From: Ascoidea asiatica
Lineage: Eukaryota; Ascomycota; Saccharomycetes; Ascoideales; Ascoideaceae
Assembly (NCBI GenBank): GCA_001600695.1
Contig: BCKQ01000013.1
Span: 186,001 to 250,000, forward strand
DNA length: 64,000 nucleotides
Direction: 5' to 3'
The notes beneath the pieces are model-generated. The model was not told where the DNA came from. It made no database searches and saw only the letters and a list, made by a program, of their open reading frames with translations. Position 1 is the first letter of the stretch; each line of letters starts with the position of its first letter. The position numbers and the translations under genes were made by a program. Of this stretch, positions 1-11,282 are shown piece by piece.

Positions 1-1231
1 TAATTCATCTGCAGCTTCATTACCTGGAATTCCACAATGTCCTCTAACATGTTGAAATTCCAATTTAGGAAAATTAATTTTTTGATAAAGTTCATTAATT
101 TCATTAATTAAATTAACTCCAGGTTTAATTAAATCTAAATTTTTAATATCTTCACCACTTGGTAATTTCCAATTTTTTAATTGCCATTTTCGCCACCATA
201 AAGTTAAACAATTAATTGAATACATACTATCAGTTAAAATTCTATAATGATTATAATTTGCAATATTATCTATTTTAATATAAACTTGACCAAGTTCTTT
301 TCTGATTAATAATAAAGCATGTAAAATTGCAGTAAGTTCTGCTCTTTGATTAGTTTGTTCTCCTAATACAGGACCTGAAAAATTTCTTGGATCATTTATT
401 CCATAATAACAACCATAACCAGCTTTAGCATTAATTCTACCATTAAATTTAGAAGCTCCATCTGTATATATGTCCCAAGTTTTTATATGTTTCCGATAAT
501 CGAAATTAGCCTGACTATAGGCATAACCATTATTATAATTGTTATTTTTAATTATTGGTTGAGGTAATGGAGAAGAAGCTGAGATTGGTCCAATTGAGCT
601 GGATTTATTTACCGTAGAATCAAGGCCGTAAGAATAATCATTATTTTTATTGAGATTCTTTATTGTTTCAGGATCAAGTGAAGTACATAGATTTTGATTT
701 TGAATTTGATTTTGATTTTGATTTTGAATTTGATTTTGAATTTGACTTTCTTTATTCAATTGAGAATTAGGTTTTTTAGGTTTATTTACTTTTTTATTTT
801 GATTTCCAATTGAATTATTAGCTAATTTTTTCTTTTGTGCACGCGATTTTTTGCTAGGTGGAATTGGAGAATTTGGTGGTAAACTTTTAGATCTTGGTTT
901 CTTTATAGGTTTACTTTTTGTGTATGGATCAGAAACTTTATGAGATCCATTGACAAAACTCTCGGCTTGCAATAGGTTATTAAATTTTTTAAACTGGGCA
1001 CCTTTAAAGCCAGTTACTTGATGAGAACATTCATCCCAAGTATTATAAATTCCAGTATTATGTCCTTTAAGTGATTAAGAATAAGTTAGTATTTCTCAAT
1101 ATATAAAGATTTGATTTTTTTTCATTTTATTTAAAATTGAGGTTCTAATCTAATATTCAATTTGTTAGATTAGATAAAAAAAAAACTTATCACGAACCTT
1201 TTCTAACAGCATAGAATCCTACCTTTGCCAT
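1..1231 (-). CDS. RNH1: Ribonuclease H1 (spliced, C-terminus cut by window edge)
   Basis: Degrades the RNA strand of RNA-DNA hybrids in nucleus and/or mitochondria. Exon 1 is 1231-1198 (MAKVGFYAVRK plus one base) and exon 2 is 1064-1. Joined, they read FYAVRKGHNTGIYNTW followed by QVTGFKGAQFKKF, the hybrid-binding domain typical of eukaryotic RNase H1. A Lys- and Gln/Asn-rich linker (with QNQNQIQNQ-type repeats) separates this from the catalytic domain. All four acidic active-site positions are visible: D in YTDGASKFNG, E in NQRAELTAI, D in LTDSMYS and D in GNEAADEL, which ends at the window edge. The spliced coding part is 366 codons and stays in frame throughout. Only the last part of the RNase H fold is missing. 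The N-terminus shows no clear mitochondrial presequence. Identification is secure; the exact 5' splice site is inferred from protein conservation. Confidence 0.93.
1065..1197 (-). other. Spliceosomal intron in RNH1
   Basis: A 133-nt intron is required to join the two halves of the RNase H1 hybrid-binding domain. The branch point is a perfect TACTAAC (reverse strand, near 1086), 20 nt before the AAAG acceptor. The donor reads GTTCGT, which departs from the yeast GTATGT consensus. It is the only intron in the window that I can support. Confidence 0.8.
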
Positions 1232-1959
1232 TTCAAATGATGTTATTTTACTTTTGATCTCTAGATTCTTTAAAAATGAACTGAGTTTCCTCATATGAGT
1301 TTTTATGAAATGAAATAAGTAAAATATATCAATTTCAATGTTTTTATCTACCAATCTCAAAACTGATAAATAAGCATTATCAATATTCTGACCATGATAG
1401 TTAACGTTAACGATACATTCAATATTTTGGTTCTCGATATTCTTATTTAATTATTAAGCACGTGAAAAAACAGTTAGCGTTATCGGCATTTTCTTGTTAC
1501 CAAAATTATGGATACAGTAATTACCATTCATGTGGTACTTTACTGAAATCGTTTTTGAATCCACTTTTACGGATTGTTTTCTATTTAAGTAGTGATTGTT
1601 AAAGTTATACCGAAAAAGATTAAGAAAATAAAGGAATTTCCAATTGAGACTCAGAGACAAAATTAAGTAGATCAACTTCTTAAGAGGTTTTAATTTAGTC
1701 GAATAAACTTATAATAACAATAACAATTATGTTAATAGAAAAAGAATATCAAACATTCAATTGTTTATCTTTTAGATAATCTATTCATGAATTAAGATAG
1801 TTCTACAGAAGTTATGAAAAAAAAAATTAAACAAATGTTAAGAATATTTATTCTATTGATAACTTTATATATAGGAATATAAAAAAAATCATAATGACAT
1901 TAATAAATGAAAAATTGTAACGTTAAAAGGAAAACAAAAATTTAATAAATCAAAGAAAT
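1232..1959. promoter_or_regulatory. RNH1 promoter and ADH 3' flank
   Basis: This AT-rich spacer between two minus-strand genes has no credible ORF. It carries a CACGTG E-box (Cbf1/Pho4 type) at 1459-1464, about 230 bp upstream of the RNH1 start. ADH transcription must end here. Confidence 0.5.
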
Positions 1960-3078
1960 TTAAACATCATTACAATCTAAAACATAACGACCAGCAATTT
2001 TACCTTGTTCCATAAGATCATAAACCATTGGTAATTCTTTTAATGGAACAACTTTGATTGGAGATTTAACTAAACCTCTGGTAAAGAAATCAATAGCTTC
2101 TCTAGTATCAGCTCTATTTCCAACATATGAACCTCTAATTTCAATAGATTTAACAACATGAGAGAAAACTTCTGAACGACAGACTGCACCAGCTGGTAAA
2201 CCAACTAAAACAACAACACCTGTTGGTCTAACAAATTCACAAGATTGAGAAATTGCTTTATCAGAAACAGAAACATTAATGACACCATGTGGACCACCTT
2301 GAGTTGCTTCTTGAATTGCAGCAACAATATCTTTTTCTTTAGCAAAATCAATAAATGTTTCAGCACCTAAAGATTTAACCATTGCTTCTTTATCAGCACC
2401 AGTATCAATTGCAAGAACTCTATAACCCATGGCAGTTGCATATTGAACAGCTAATGAACCTAATCCTCCACCAGCACCAGAAACAGCTAACCATTGACCT
2501 TGAGCTGCACCAGCAGTTTTAATTGCTTTATAAACAGTAACACCAGCACATAAAATTGGTGCAATTTCAGCTAAGTCAGTATCTTTTGGGATTTTTGCAG
2601 CTTGAACAGCATCTGCAGTTGCATATTGTTGAAATGAACCATCATGAGTATAACCAGATAAATCAGCTTGAAGACAATTTGGTTCATGACCTTTTTCACA
2701 AAATTCACATGACATACATGAACCATTTAACCATTTAATACCAGCATAATCACCAAGTTCAAAATTTTTAACTTCAGAACCTTTTGCAACTACAACACCT
2801 GCACCTTCATGACCACCAACTAAAGGTAATTTTGTAGCTAAAGGCCAATCACCTTTCCAAGCATGTAAATCAGTATGACAAACACCAGAATATTTAACAT
2901 TAATTAAAATTTCATTTGGTTTTGGAGTTGGAACTGGAATATCTTTATATAATAATGGACCACCATTAGTTTCAAATATAACAGCTTTTTGAGTGGTTGG
3001 AATAGCTAATCTTCTAGCTAAAGAAGTTGAAAAATATCTTGGAGTTGAAAATTTTAAGGCAAGTGACTGTCTAAACAT
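1960..3078 (-). CDS. ADH3: Mitochondrial-type NAD alcohol dehydrogenase
   Basis: Zinc-dependent medium-chain alcohol dehydrogenase that interconverts ethanol and acetaldehyde. The 372 residues begin with a basic, Ser-rich presequence ([23 protein letters not shown]), which points to the mitochondrial matrix as for yeast Adh3. Catalytic zinc ligands are C67 (GVCHTD), H90 with E91 (GGHEGAG) and C177. Structural zinc ligands are C121, C124, C127 and C135. The Rossmann motif GAGGGLG lies at 201-207, and D225 (VLAIDTG) predicts NAD rather than NADP. It uses visibly less extreme codons (more GCA, GGT, ACC) than its neighbours, as expected for a strongly expressed gene. The ADH3 symbol rests on the presequence; other paralogues cannot be compared here. 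Confidence 0.93.
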   Translation of the reverse strand: MFRQSLALKFSTPRYFSTSLARRLAIPTTQKAVIFETNGGPLLYKDIPVPTPKPNEILINVKYSGVCHTDLHAWKGDWPLATKLPLVGGHEGAGVVVAKGSEVKNFELGDYAGIKWLNGSCMSCEFCEKGHEPNCLQADLSGYTHDGSFQQYATADAVQAAKIPKDTDLAEIAPILCAGVTVYKAIKTAGAAQGQWLAVSGAGGGLGSLAVQYATAMGYRVLAIDTGADKEAMVKSLGAETFIDFAKEKDIVAAIQEATQGGPHGVINVSVSDKAISQSCEFVRPTGVVVLVGLPAGAVCRSEVFSHVVKSIEIRGSYVGNRADTREAIDFFTRGLVKSPIKVVPLKELPMVYDLMEQGKIAGRYVLDCNDV

Positions 3079-3439
3079 TTTGAATTATTTTAAAGTTATA
3101 AATGTAAATTAAGATAATTAATGAAGTTAATAATAATAATAATAAATAATCTGATTAATATATTTGTTTTCTTTTTCTTAATGCTTGAGAAAAATGATTA
3201 ATTACTAATTGATTATATTGAATGAAGTAAAAGAACTAATAAAAAAAAAAGAAATAGTTTAATCTTTAAATTATGGGGAATCCTGAGATATATATATTCA
3301 GTATTTGAGCTAAACAAATCTAAAAAAGAAAGAGGAAAGAGTAGAACAGTTGGCTGGAAATAATCCTAGGTAAGTTATTAGTGGTAAAAGAGATGCAGTT
3401 ACGTAAAATCAATAACTGAATTCAATAGTTCTTGCAAGC
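3079..3439 (-). promoter_or_regulatory. ADH promoter region
   Basis: This is the upstream region of the minus-strand ADH gene. It is AT-rich with AATAAT and poly-A stretches and a TATATATA tract near 3290. No ORF is supported. Confidence 0.4.
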
Positions 3440-3910
3440 TTCCAAATAAACTCAAAAATGAAGTGCACCTAACAAAAATTGGGCTGGGTTCCACTCCGTT
3501 TATCTGCATTGTTAGATCTATCGGAGCACTCTAGTGGGGCTCTCCGCGACCTTCCCGTTAGCTGGCCGGATTATCTGCGACACTCTTTCTATCTGGACTT
3601 GAACTTTAGATTTCCTCGACAACGATCGATTGTTTTTGGTTGCAAGGTAAATCCTGTTAGTAAGGGTAATTTGTATTTATGTGGGTGTGTGCAGCTCCAT
3701 ACAGCCCAGCTTTGAGCTCGGCACAAACTGAGAGAGTCCGAGCAGCCAAACCCCAGGTTTGACTGGGTGTTTCGTCCGTTCTCCTCGGACTACGGTTTTG
3801 AGTGCATGAACCGTCTTTCGGAGTGTTCCCAAGAGGCATAACTAAAGAGTTTCGAGTAAATCTGGCGCAAAAGTGAGCGGAGCTGCTGGTTATTGCACAC
3901 CCTAATTGGG
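3440..3910. ncRNA. Candidate structured non-coding RNA
   Basis: A sharply bounded GC-rich block inside a 3-kb AT-rich gap. It has no coding potential (the best ORF is 78 codons and not protein-like) but many paired segments. AGTCCGAG 3735-3742 pairs with CTCGGACT 3784-3791 and encloses CCCAG 3752-3756 with CTGGG 3763-3767. ACGGTT 3792-3797 pairs with AACCGT 3809-3814. CTCCG 3494-3498 pairs with CGGAG 3522-3526. On the minus strand an Sm-like AATTTTTG lies at 3480-3473, and a C-rich stretch, CACACACCCAC at 3691-3681, resembles a telomerase template. Strand, ends and class are unknown; RNase P, SRP, U-snRNA and telomerase RNA were considered and none could be confirmed. Confidence 0.35.
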
Positions 3911-6039
3911 CTTTCTATTTCTATATTTCGGAGAGTATAATACTTTCCAATATATAAACAATATAATTTGTGTTCGAATAGTAATAATATTTGATGAGTT
4001 ATTATTACTATTCAATTCATGGAGTTTCTTTCAATTTTTCAGGAATTTTTTAACTAAAATTGTTAATAATGGTTACATATCTAATCCGAGAGATTGAATC
4101 CATTTTCTCGATTGAATTCATGAATCAATTAAAACATATTCATCTTTTTATAAATTTCTCTCTTACCTATTAGTAACACTTTTGAAAAAAGACAATAAAT
4201 ACTTGAAGAAGATTATCTGATAGGTAAGGCTGAAAACTGCCCCGCAATAAAAGTCTTTCAAAGAGAATTTAATCCCGAAAAGAAAAGGAATTTGTTAATG
4301 ATCCCAAAAGACTAAAATCCTTTTATCACTTTTTCAATAAAAGATTGATAATTTGATTCTAATTTGAAATCACACGTAATTAACAAATATCAATTTATTA
4401 ATAAATTAATTTAAGTTATGTAACTTTAATCGCCAATCAATTAAAGTTGATTTAAATTATGGATTGGCTGAAAAGCACCCCCCTAAAAGTAAGATATGAA
4501 ATGCCATATAAAAGTCCGAAGATATATGCGATTCTGACCAATAAAATCTGTCTATTTTCCTTTAATTGCAAAAATAACTTAAACGGGGTGGTTTTAAAAT
4601 TCCAAATTCACAACATTACAAAAAATATTATACTAACATTGCCTTCTTTATACTGTTTGAAAATCATTTTGGTCCTATAAAACTATTAATTAATGGTTTA
4701 TCTTTGAAAATTTAATTATTTATAATTTATTTTAACTAAATTCTACTTAAAATTCATCCAATTTTACTCGACCAAAAATATTCAAGTGTGTAAATAATCT
4801 GCAAATATTTAATTCAAAAACATTTGATTGGAAAACAGAATTGGCGAATCCTGTTTTTGATATTCCTGTTTAATAAAAAAAAATCCAAGCTTGAATTAAA
4901 ACTATCTTACCAAAAACATGAAACTTTCCATTTAATTATCTTGAAATTTATTTTTATAAATGAGGGGTAATTGTTTTATATCCGTAATTCAATTTAAGAT
5001 CCGTTAAATTTATTATTTTCTGTAAACTTATATAAGTTGAGTGAATTCTTCGAAATTTGAGTAATAATCTCTAACTTTGATTTTTTTCTTGAAAGAAGAA
5101 GCAGTTTGTATTGTTTCTATCAACTACTTTCTTGCTCAATTTGTCTCCTATCACTCTCATGACTAATAAGTATAACGTTATTATTTCAAAGCTATTCTTT
5201 AACAATTTTTTGTAATTAAATCGTAATACAATTCAGTAATTCCAAGATGATATTCCTGTTGCCAGCCAATGAACTGCTCTCAATTCTCCCATTACTCATC
5301 GACTAATCATACGACAAAGCTCAAAACGGTTTTGTGACCGAGTTTTCCCGTTAAGCAGATCAAATTTCTCTGAACCTCCCCTGTTTAATCCGGACCTGTC
5401 TTATGTCAACTCCTGTTTATTTTAAAGTATGTCAAAAAAGAACTTTCAAATATTATTTCAATAATTTTCAATAAAACACTACAAACCACTTTACAAAAAA
5501 CATTAACATTAGAGCTATAAAAGGCTCCACCGGTATGATCCTAAAATTTCAAATAAATGATTAAAATATTTGTTTAATTAAAGGGTATTTTTTTTTATTT
5601 TTTATTTAAAGAAAAATTTATGAAGATAATGATAATAAAGTGGGACCGAATTTTAAAAAGTGCCTTTTTTATTCTCTTATTTTTTAAAGTCACCAGACGT
5701 CATGGTGTTATGTCCAAATAACTATTCATCTAAATGAATTAAATTTCTTATTGAATTCAAATATTTGACTAATTTAATAATTATTCTTTTAAATTCTTGA
5801 AATATTTTCTCAAATGAATAAAATTAGTCATTTTACACTACTTAACTTAGCTTAACTATTACTTTCAAATTTTAATAGTAATCAATAACCGAAAAAATTT
5901 ATTGATAGTAATTAACTCAATTAATATGATTAGAATCAACAATATTAATGTTATCAGCCATATTAATCTTATCGGATTATGTTTGTAGTAAGAAAAATTT
6001 AAATTAATATTAACATTTTATATTATAATAATCATATTA
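3911..6039. other. Long AT-rich intergenic region
   Basis: No gene is supported in these 2.1 kb; short ORFs near 3906-4097 and 4459-4680 look random. A somewhat more GC-rich patch at about 5250-5420 has no recognisable motif. The region ends in the promoter of the cytochrome c-like gene. Confidence 0.5.
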
Positions 6040-6522
6040 ATGGCATTTGGAAATTGGTTTTCAAAATCAAAAGATTCTTCAAAGTCTAATAAAAATGATA
6101 CCCCTGAAATTGAAAAAATTGAATCTTTTAATAAAAATTTGAATGAATCTGAGATTATTAAAACTCAAGAAATTAATGAATTGAATGATATTGATAATGA
6201 AGCATTATCTAAAGGTGCTCATATTTTCAAAACAAGATGTTTACAATGTCACACAAGTAATCAAAATTTAAATATTCATAAAGCTGGTCCAAATTTATAT
6301 AAAATTATTAATAAAAAAATAGGTTCTTTATCAAGTTATAAATATAGTGAATCTTTATTAAATTTTAAAAACGAAAATATTGAATTTACTTGGTCAAAAG
6401 TAAATATGAATGATTTTTTAAAAAAACCGAAAACTTTTATTCCTGGAACTAAAATGGGATTTCAAGGTTTATCTAAAGCAAAAGATAGAAAAAATTTAAT
6501 TTATTATCTTGAAAATAATTAA
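6040..6522 (+). CDS. Divergent cytochrome c-like protein with N-terminal extension
   Basis: Class I cytochrome c family, expected to bind haem covalently and carry electrons. The C-terminal 105 residues follow cytochrome c from GAHIFKTRCLQCHT onward: CxxCH haem site C67, C70, H71; GPNLYKI at 83-89; and IPGTKMGFQGL with the axial Met139. The first 55 residues are an extra polar, Lys/Ser/Glu-rich extension absent from ordinary cytochrome c, which is about 105-110 residues. Its start MAFGNWFSKSK is weakly amphipathic. Several normally constant surface residues differ, so this is probably a paralogue and not the main respiratory cytochrome c. The ATG is the first in a frame with no upstream extension. 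Function and compartment are inferred. Confidence 0.8.
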   Translation: MAFGNWFSKSKDSSKSNKNDTPEIEKIESFNKNLNESEIIKTQEINELNDIDNEALSKGAHIFKTRCLQCHTSNQNLNIHKAGPNLYKIINKKIGSLSSYKYSESLLNFKNENIEFTWSKVNMNDFLKKPKTFIPGTKMGFQGLSKAKDRKNLIYYLENN

Positions 6523-6785
6523 TTTATAAGTTGCTTAATTTTCTCAAATTGGCTTGGGACTTTCTTGTCAATTTCATTGCAACCATTGTAGGATAATATA
6601 ATAAATGAAATCAATCTTAAAGAAACTCTATAAAATTTATTTAATTCAGTATATCTTGTAACTTTACATGTTCTACATATTGTATATATTTGTTAATATA
6701 TGAATTATTTTATTCATTCTACGAACTCATTAAAGTTTGGTATTAACTATATTTAGTATGCTGTATATTATTTCACTATTGATCA

Positions 6786-9700
6786 TTATTCTTTAGATAT
6801 TACAACCTTTCTTTTTATCTTCTTCCTTTTAACTTTAACTTTTTTAACGGTTTTTTGCCCGGTTTCATCCACACTGATATTTGTATTTGTATCTGTAATT
6901 GAATTTGAATTTGAGTTTTTATTCATTTCATTAGATTTTCCTTCTTTTAATATTTTCTTAACCCGAATTTTTTTTTTTGGTTTTAATGGAATACTGGATT
7001 CTTGTAAATTATGCCTTATTTTTTCAATTTCATTTTCAATAATTGTATCTCCAGGTTCATCATCATCCATAGGACTAGTAATATCAAAATTATCTAAAGC
7101 AGAAGATTCATTAATTAATTTTTTATTGGATTTTCTATGACCATTTTGACGTACAAAACTTGATGTTCTTGATTTCTTTTCATGTTTCTTACGAGTTTTA
7201 GCTTTTAATCCAGGAATATCTTCTTCAGCTAAAATTATTAATGGTTTCTTAATTTTTTTTACAGTACTTGGTGTTGAATATAATGATGATGGCATACCTA
7301 AATTATTCGAATTATTATTTTTTGGAGGAGAATTTATTAATAAAGATTCTTGAGAATTTCCATTACCATTATCATTTTTAATATTAATATTATTATTTTC
7401 TTTTTCATTTGGTTTATCATCTGATATATAATATGGATTATACTTTTGTTTTTCTAATCTTTCTTTTCTTTTTCTTTCTAAATCAAAACTAGTTTCCATT
7501 ACTACACCTTCAACTCCTTTTTTCCATTTATTATCTGAATATTTATTATTGAATCCATTTTCATTCATATTATTATTATTATAATCATCATCTTCATCAT
7601 CTGTATCACTATCAGAATCACTAAAGTAATCAGATTGATCAGAATCTAAATATTTCAAATAATAATCAGATTCTTCAGAATTTTCATTTTGATAATGACC
7701 AGGTAATTCACTTAATTCAATTTTTTTATTCAATTTCAAAAATTCAGGGCTCTCAATTCTTTTTTGAGATTTTTTTGCAATTGGTACTAAATCATATGAA
7801 TTAAAAAAAGATGGTAAAACATTTGTTAATAAAAAAGGTAAATCATCAATGTTCTTATTATCATTATTTTCCTCATTATTTTCCTTATTATTTTCCTCAC
7901 TTTTTGATTCGTTATTTGGTTCATTAAGAGCCTCTTTTAATAATTTTAAAAATTCATAAAATTCCATTGATCTTTCTTGAATTTCAAAACAATTTGAATA
8001 TGATAAATTATTGAAAAAATCTAGAACTAGATTTAAATTAAAAAAAATTTGTTCTTTAGTAATAGTATTAATTTCATTTAAAGTATTATTATCAATATTT
8101 ATATGATCATTTTCATTTAAAGGTGAATTATCATCATTATCATCATCGTTATCATTAATATAATTTTTATTTGAAAGATTTGAGAAAATTTTAACTAAAG
8201 TAATGATTAAATTTTGAAATATATTTTCAATTGTTTGATTTTTATTTAAATTATCAAAATCAAAATTTAAATGAATATAATCATTAGTGATATTATTATT
8301 ATTATTATTAATACTTTCACTAATACTATTGATATTAAATTTATTATCATTATTATTAGAATTATTTAAAAAATTTGGATTATATAAATGAATTAAATTT
8401 GAAATTAAATTTTTAATATTTTCAAATTTTAATAAATTTGAATATTCACCTAATGACCAAATTAATTCAGGTAATAAATTTAATAAATTTAATTTAATTT
8501 TTTCATTTAAAATAAATTTTAAAATATAATCATTTAAAATTTCAATTCTTAAACTTGGAATTTTTATAATTAAATTTCTTAAAGTTAAAGATAAATTATA
8601 AGCTAAATTATTTGAATTAAAAGAATTTGAAATTGATAAAATACTTATTAAATCATTTAATACAGTTAAAAACCAATTAAAATCAGGTATATTTAAATAA
8701 TTATCTTTTGTACAAGATATTAAAATTTTATTTATAATTTGAATTTTAAAATTATTTGGTAAATTTATTTGATTTTTATTTAAATTTTCTTGTTGAGATA
8801 ATGGAATTGAATTTTGATTTAAATTTAAAGAAGAAGAATTAGAAATTGTTGAAGATGATGTTGTTGTTGATATTGGAGTTGGAGGTGGTGGAATTAATTG
8901 AAACATTAAATTACCAATTATTGAAATAATATTTTTTTCATCAATTATTGAATCAATTAAATTTAAAGCTTGTTGTCTAATTGATAAATCAGGATGATTT
9001 AAAGAAAATAAAATATTTTTTTCATGAATTTTTATTAAATTTTTAAAATTTTTTAAAGAAAATTGATTTAATAATAATAAACCAACAAATAATAAATTTG
9101 GATCTTTAAAAGTATTTATAGATTGATTTTGATTTTGATTTTGATTAAAGAAGAAATTAATTTTTAATATTAAATTTTTTGCAATTTTTATATCTTCAAA
9201 ATCTTGATAATCTAACATATTACTTTTTATAATACAAGAAATACCTTCATAAATTATTGAAGAAGCATTAGTTGTATTTATAAGATTTAAAATTAAAGGT
9301 AATAATTTTAATTTTAATCTTGGTTCAATTTTATTTAAAGAAGTAAATAATTTAAATAATCTTATTAACATCCAATGATTATTTGAATTTTTTAAAAGGT
9401 TAAATAATTGAGGAGCTAAATAAAGATAATTTTTTGGATTTTTTTTTGATAATTCTGAAATTACAGTAATTAATGAAGAAATTACTGAATTATCATTTTC
9501 TATATTATTATCTAATTTTTCAAATAATCTTTTATAAGTAAATTTTAAAGATTGTGGATAATTTAAGAAAATTTTATATAAACATAAAATTGATTTTTTT
9601 CTAATATATGGATTTGAATGATTAATCATTTTAATAATATCATCAATTAATTCAATTGCTAAATTTTTATTAACAATTGAAGAAATACCATTTAAAGCTA

Positions 9701-10121
9701 AAGAAATAATTAAAAAATTTTTTGAATTTAAATCTTTTTTAAATAAATTTGTAACTAAAATTAAAATATCTTTATCATTTTTAAAACTTTCTATAGAAGC
9801 TAAATAACCAACTCTTTTTTGTTGAAATTTTGAAGAAGACATAATTTCTAAGATATTAAAATTTGCAAAATTCATATTAAAACCAAACATTTGTAAATAA
9901 GTTAATTTTAATATTGACATTGTTTTAATATTTAAATCATTTGATTTTAATTCTTTTTTACAATCTATAATTACATTATTTAAAAAATTTAATAAAATTT
10001 CATGATTTGAATTATGTGATCTAATTCCTTTAATTAAATCATTTAAAGATTTTTCAAAAAAAATTCCAAATGGTCTTAATCTTGCTTTAACTTCATCTCT
10101 TGGTTGTAAAGATAATGACAT
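6786..10121 (-). CDS. APL5: AP-3 adaptor complex delta subunit
   Basis: Large subunit of the AP-3 complex that packs cargo into Golgi-to-vacuole carriers. The 1111-residue protein opens with PFGIFFEKSLNDLIKGIRS, the hallmark start of delta adaptins. Alpha-helical repeat (adaptin N) sequence follows through about residue 600, interrupted by Asn-rich and acidic insertions. A charged hinge follows (roughly 740-900, including an S/D/E-rich run and ENNKEN repeats). The C-terminus is strongly basic, ending in KKVKVKRKKIKRKV. Length is comparable to known Apl5 proteins. It is divergently transcribed from the OXR1-like gene across a 1.16-kb promoter with E-box and CC-N8-GGTCTC elements. Confidence 0.85.
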   Translation of the reverse strand: MSLSLQPRDEVKARLRPFGIFFEKSLNDLIKGIRSHNSNHEILLNFLNNVIIDCKKELKSNDLNIKTMSILKLTYLQMFGFNMNFANFNILEIMSSSKFQQKRVGYLASIESFKNDKDILILVTNLFKKDLNSKNFLIISLALNGISSIVNKNLAIELIDDIIKMINHSNPYIRKKSILCLYKIFLNYPQSLKFTYKRLFEKLDNNIENDNSVISSLITVISELSKKNPKNYLYLAPQLFNLLKNSNNHWMLIRLFKLFTSLNKIEPRLKLKLLPLILNLINTTNASSIIYEGISCIIKSNMLDYQDFEDIKIAKNLILKINFFFNQNQNQNQSINTFKDPNLLFVGLLLLNQFSLKNFKNLIKIHEKNILFSLNHPDLSIRQQALNLIDSIIDEKNIISIIGNLMFQLIPPPPTPISTTTSSSTISNSSSLNLNQNSIPLSQQENLNKNQINLPNNFKIQIINKILISCTKDNYLNIPDFNWFLTVLNDLISILSISNSFNSNNLAYNLSLTLRNLIIKIPSLRIEILNDYILKFILNEKIKLNLLNLLPELIWSLGEYSNLLKFENIKNLISNLIHLYNPNFLNNSNNNDNKFNINSISESINNNNNNITNDYIHLNFDFDNLNKNQTIENIFQNLIITLVKIFSNLSNKNYINDNDDDNDDNSPLNENDHINIDNNTLNEINTITKEQIFFNLNLVLDFFNNLSYSNCFEIQERSMEFYEFLKLLKEALNEPNNESKSEENNKENNEENNDNKNIDDLPFLLTNVLPSFFNSYDLVPIAKKSQKRIESPEFLKLNKKIELSELPGHYQNENSEESDYYLKYLDSDQSDYFSDSDSDTDDEDDDYNNNNMNENGFNNKYSDNKWKKGVEGVVMETSFDLERKRKERLEKQKYNPYYISDDKPNEKENNNINIKNDNGNGNSQESLLINSPPKNNNSNNLGMPSSLYSTPSTVKKIKKPLIILAEEDIPGLKAKTRKKHEKKSRTSSFVRQNGHRKSNKKLINESSALDNFDITSPMDDDEPGDTIIENEIEKIRHNLQESSIPLKPKKKIRVKKILKEGKSNEMNKNSNSNSITDTNTNISVDETGQKTVKKVKVKRKKIKRKVVISKE

Positions 10122-11282
10122 TTTTAATTATATTAATATTTATTGATATTAGATCAAATCCAGAAATTCAAAAAAGAAATGAATCTAATGAATCAAATAA
10201 ACTAATTTAAATGGATTGATTGATTAATCTGAATGATTTAAATAACTTGAATAGATTGAATAGATTGAATATAAAAGAAATAAATAAATAAAGAAATAAA
10301 TAGGATTAAATGAAATAGAATTGAATGAAATAGGATGGATGCATTGGAATTAAACAATAGAAGTAAAATAATAATAATAATAAAGAGAAACTAACTAAAG
10401 TCGAATCACGTGGGTTATTATATTGCAGGCACTGTACTGTGCAAAAAGGTAGTATTCTGCTTTATGATGCACAGCTGCATTAGACCCGCACTGTTGGTAA
10501 GCCAAGAGCACCCACAAAACTGGTCTCGACAAGAAGTACCGCAATTATGGATTCAAAATACAGACCCCAAAATCAAAGTATAAACCCCGTTTCAGGGGTC
10601 TGGAAATAAGCAATATTTATGAGATTTGATTGCTTTTGCTGTGAATGGAGAATAAAGAATAAAGAAAGAAGGAAAAAGGAAAAAGGAAAAAGGAAGAAGG
10701 CAATAAAGAAATAAGTGAATAATTAAATGATTATATGATTATTTGAATGAATTGGATTAAATAATCAATTGAACTGAATGAATTGAATAGAATAAATCTC
10801 TAGTTTCTATAAGACTAAAGGCCAATTGATCAGATTCTTAGAGTCACTGCGTAATCAGAAATAATATTATTAATAATAATTATAATAATAATAATAATTA
10901 TATCAGAACATGAGTCCTGGATGAATAACTGTAACTCCTTAATTCAAAAAAAAACATTGTTAAAAACATACTTGAATCAATTGAATATATCCATCTCAAT
11001 CAATCAATTAATCAATTAATCAATAAATTGAACAATAAATTGAACAATCAAACAATTGAACAATTATTAAAGCAGATCATCTTTCATTTTTACTTATTCT
11101 CTGTACTATTAAGCGTAATGAATTAAGCTTAAGCTTAATGACAACTAATCTTACACTAACTTTATTAATTTTACATTCACATCTCATTCCACTATCCAAT
11201 TCTTGTTATCACATTTTCAATTGAAGAAGAAAAAAATTAATTTATTTTAAACACATTTTACCTTTTTAGTTTACTTATCATA
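10122..11282. promoter_or_regulatory. Divergent promoter APL5/OXR1
   Basis: Shared upstream region. A GC-rich island spans about 10400-10620 and contains CACGTG at 10407-10412 plus a two-unit bipartite element. The rest is AT-rich with GGAAAAA and AATAAT repeats. No ORF is supported. Confidence 0.6.
10511..10554 (+). promoter_or_regulatory. Two-unit CC-N8-GGTCTC element
   Basis: CCC-ACAAAACT-GGTCTC starts at 10511. Exactly 27 bp later, at 10538, comes the weaker ACC-GCAATTAT-GGATTC. The spacing and the linker ending AAGAAGT match the array upstream of PDS5. The binding factor is unknown. Confidence 0.55.

Noticed and set aside
3770-3795. tRNA anticodon-like hairpin GTCCG-TTCTCCT-CGGAC
   Set aside because: Stem and loop sizes fit, but no matching D-arm, T-arm or acceptor stem surrounds it. 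It is better explained as part of a larger structured region.
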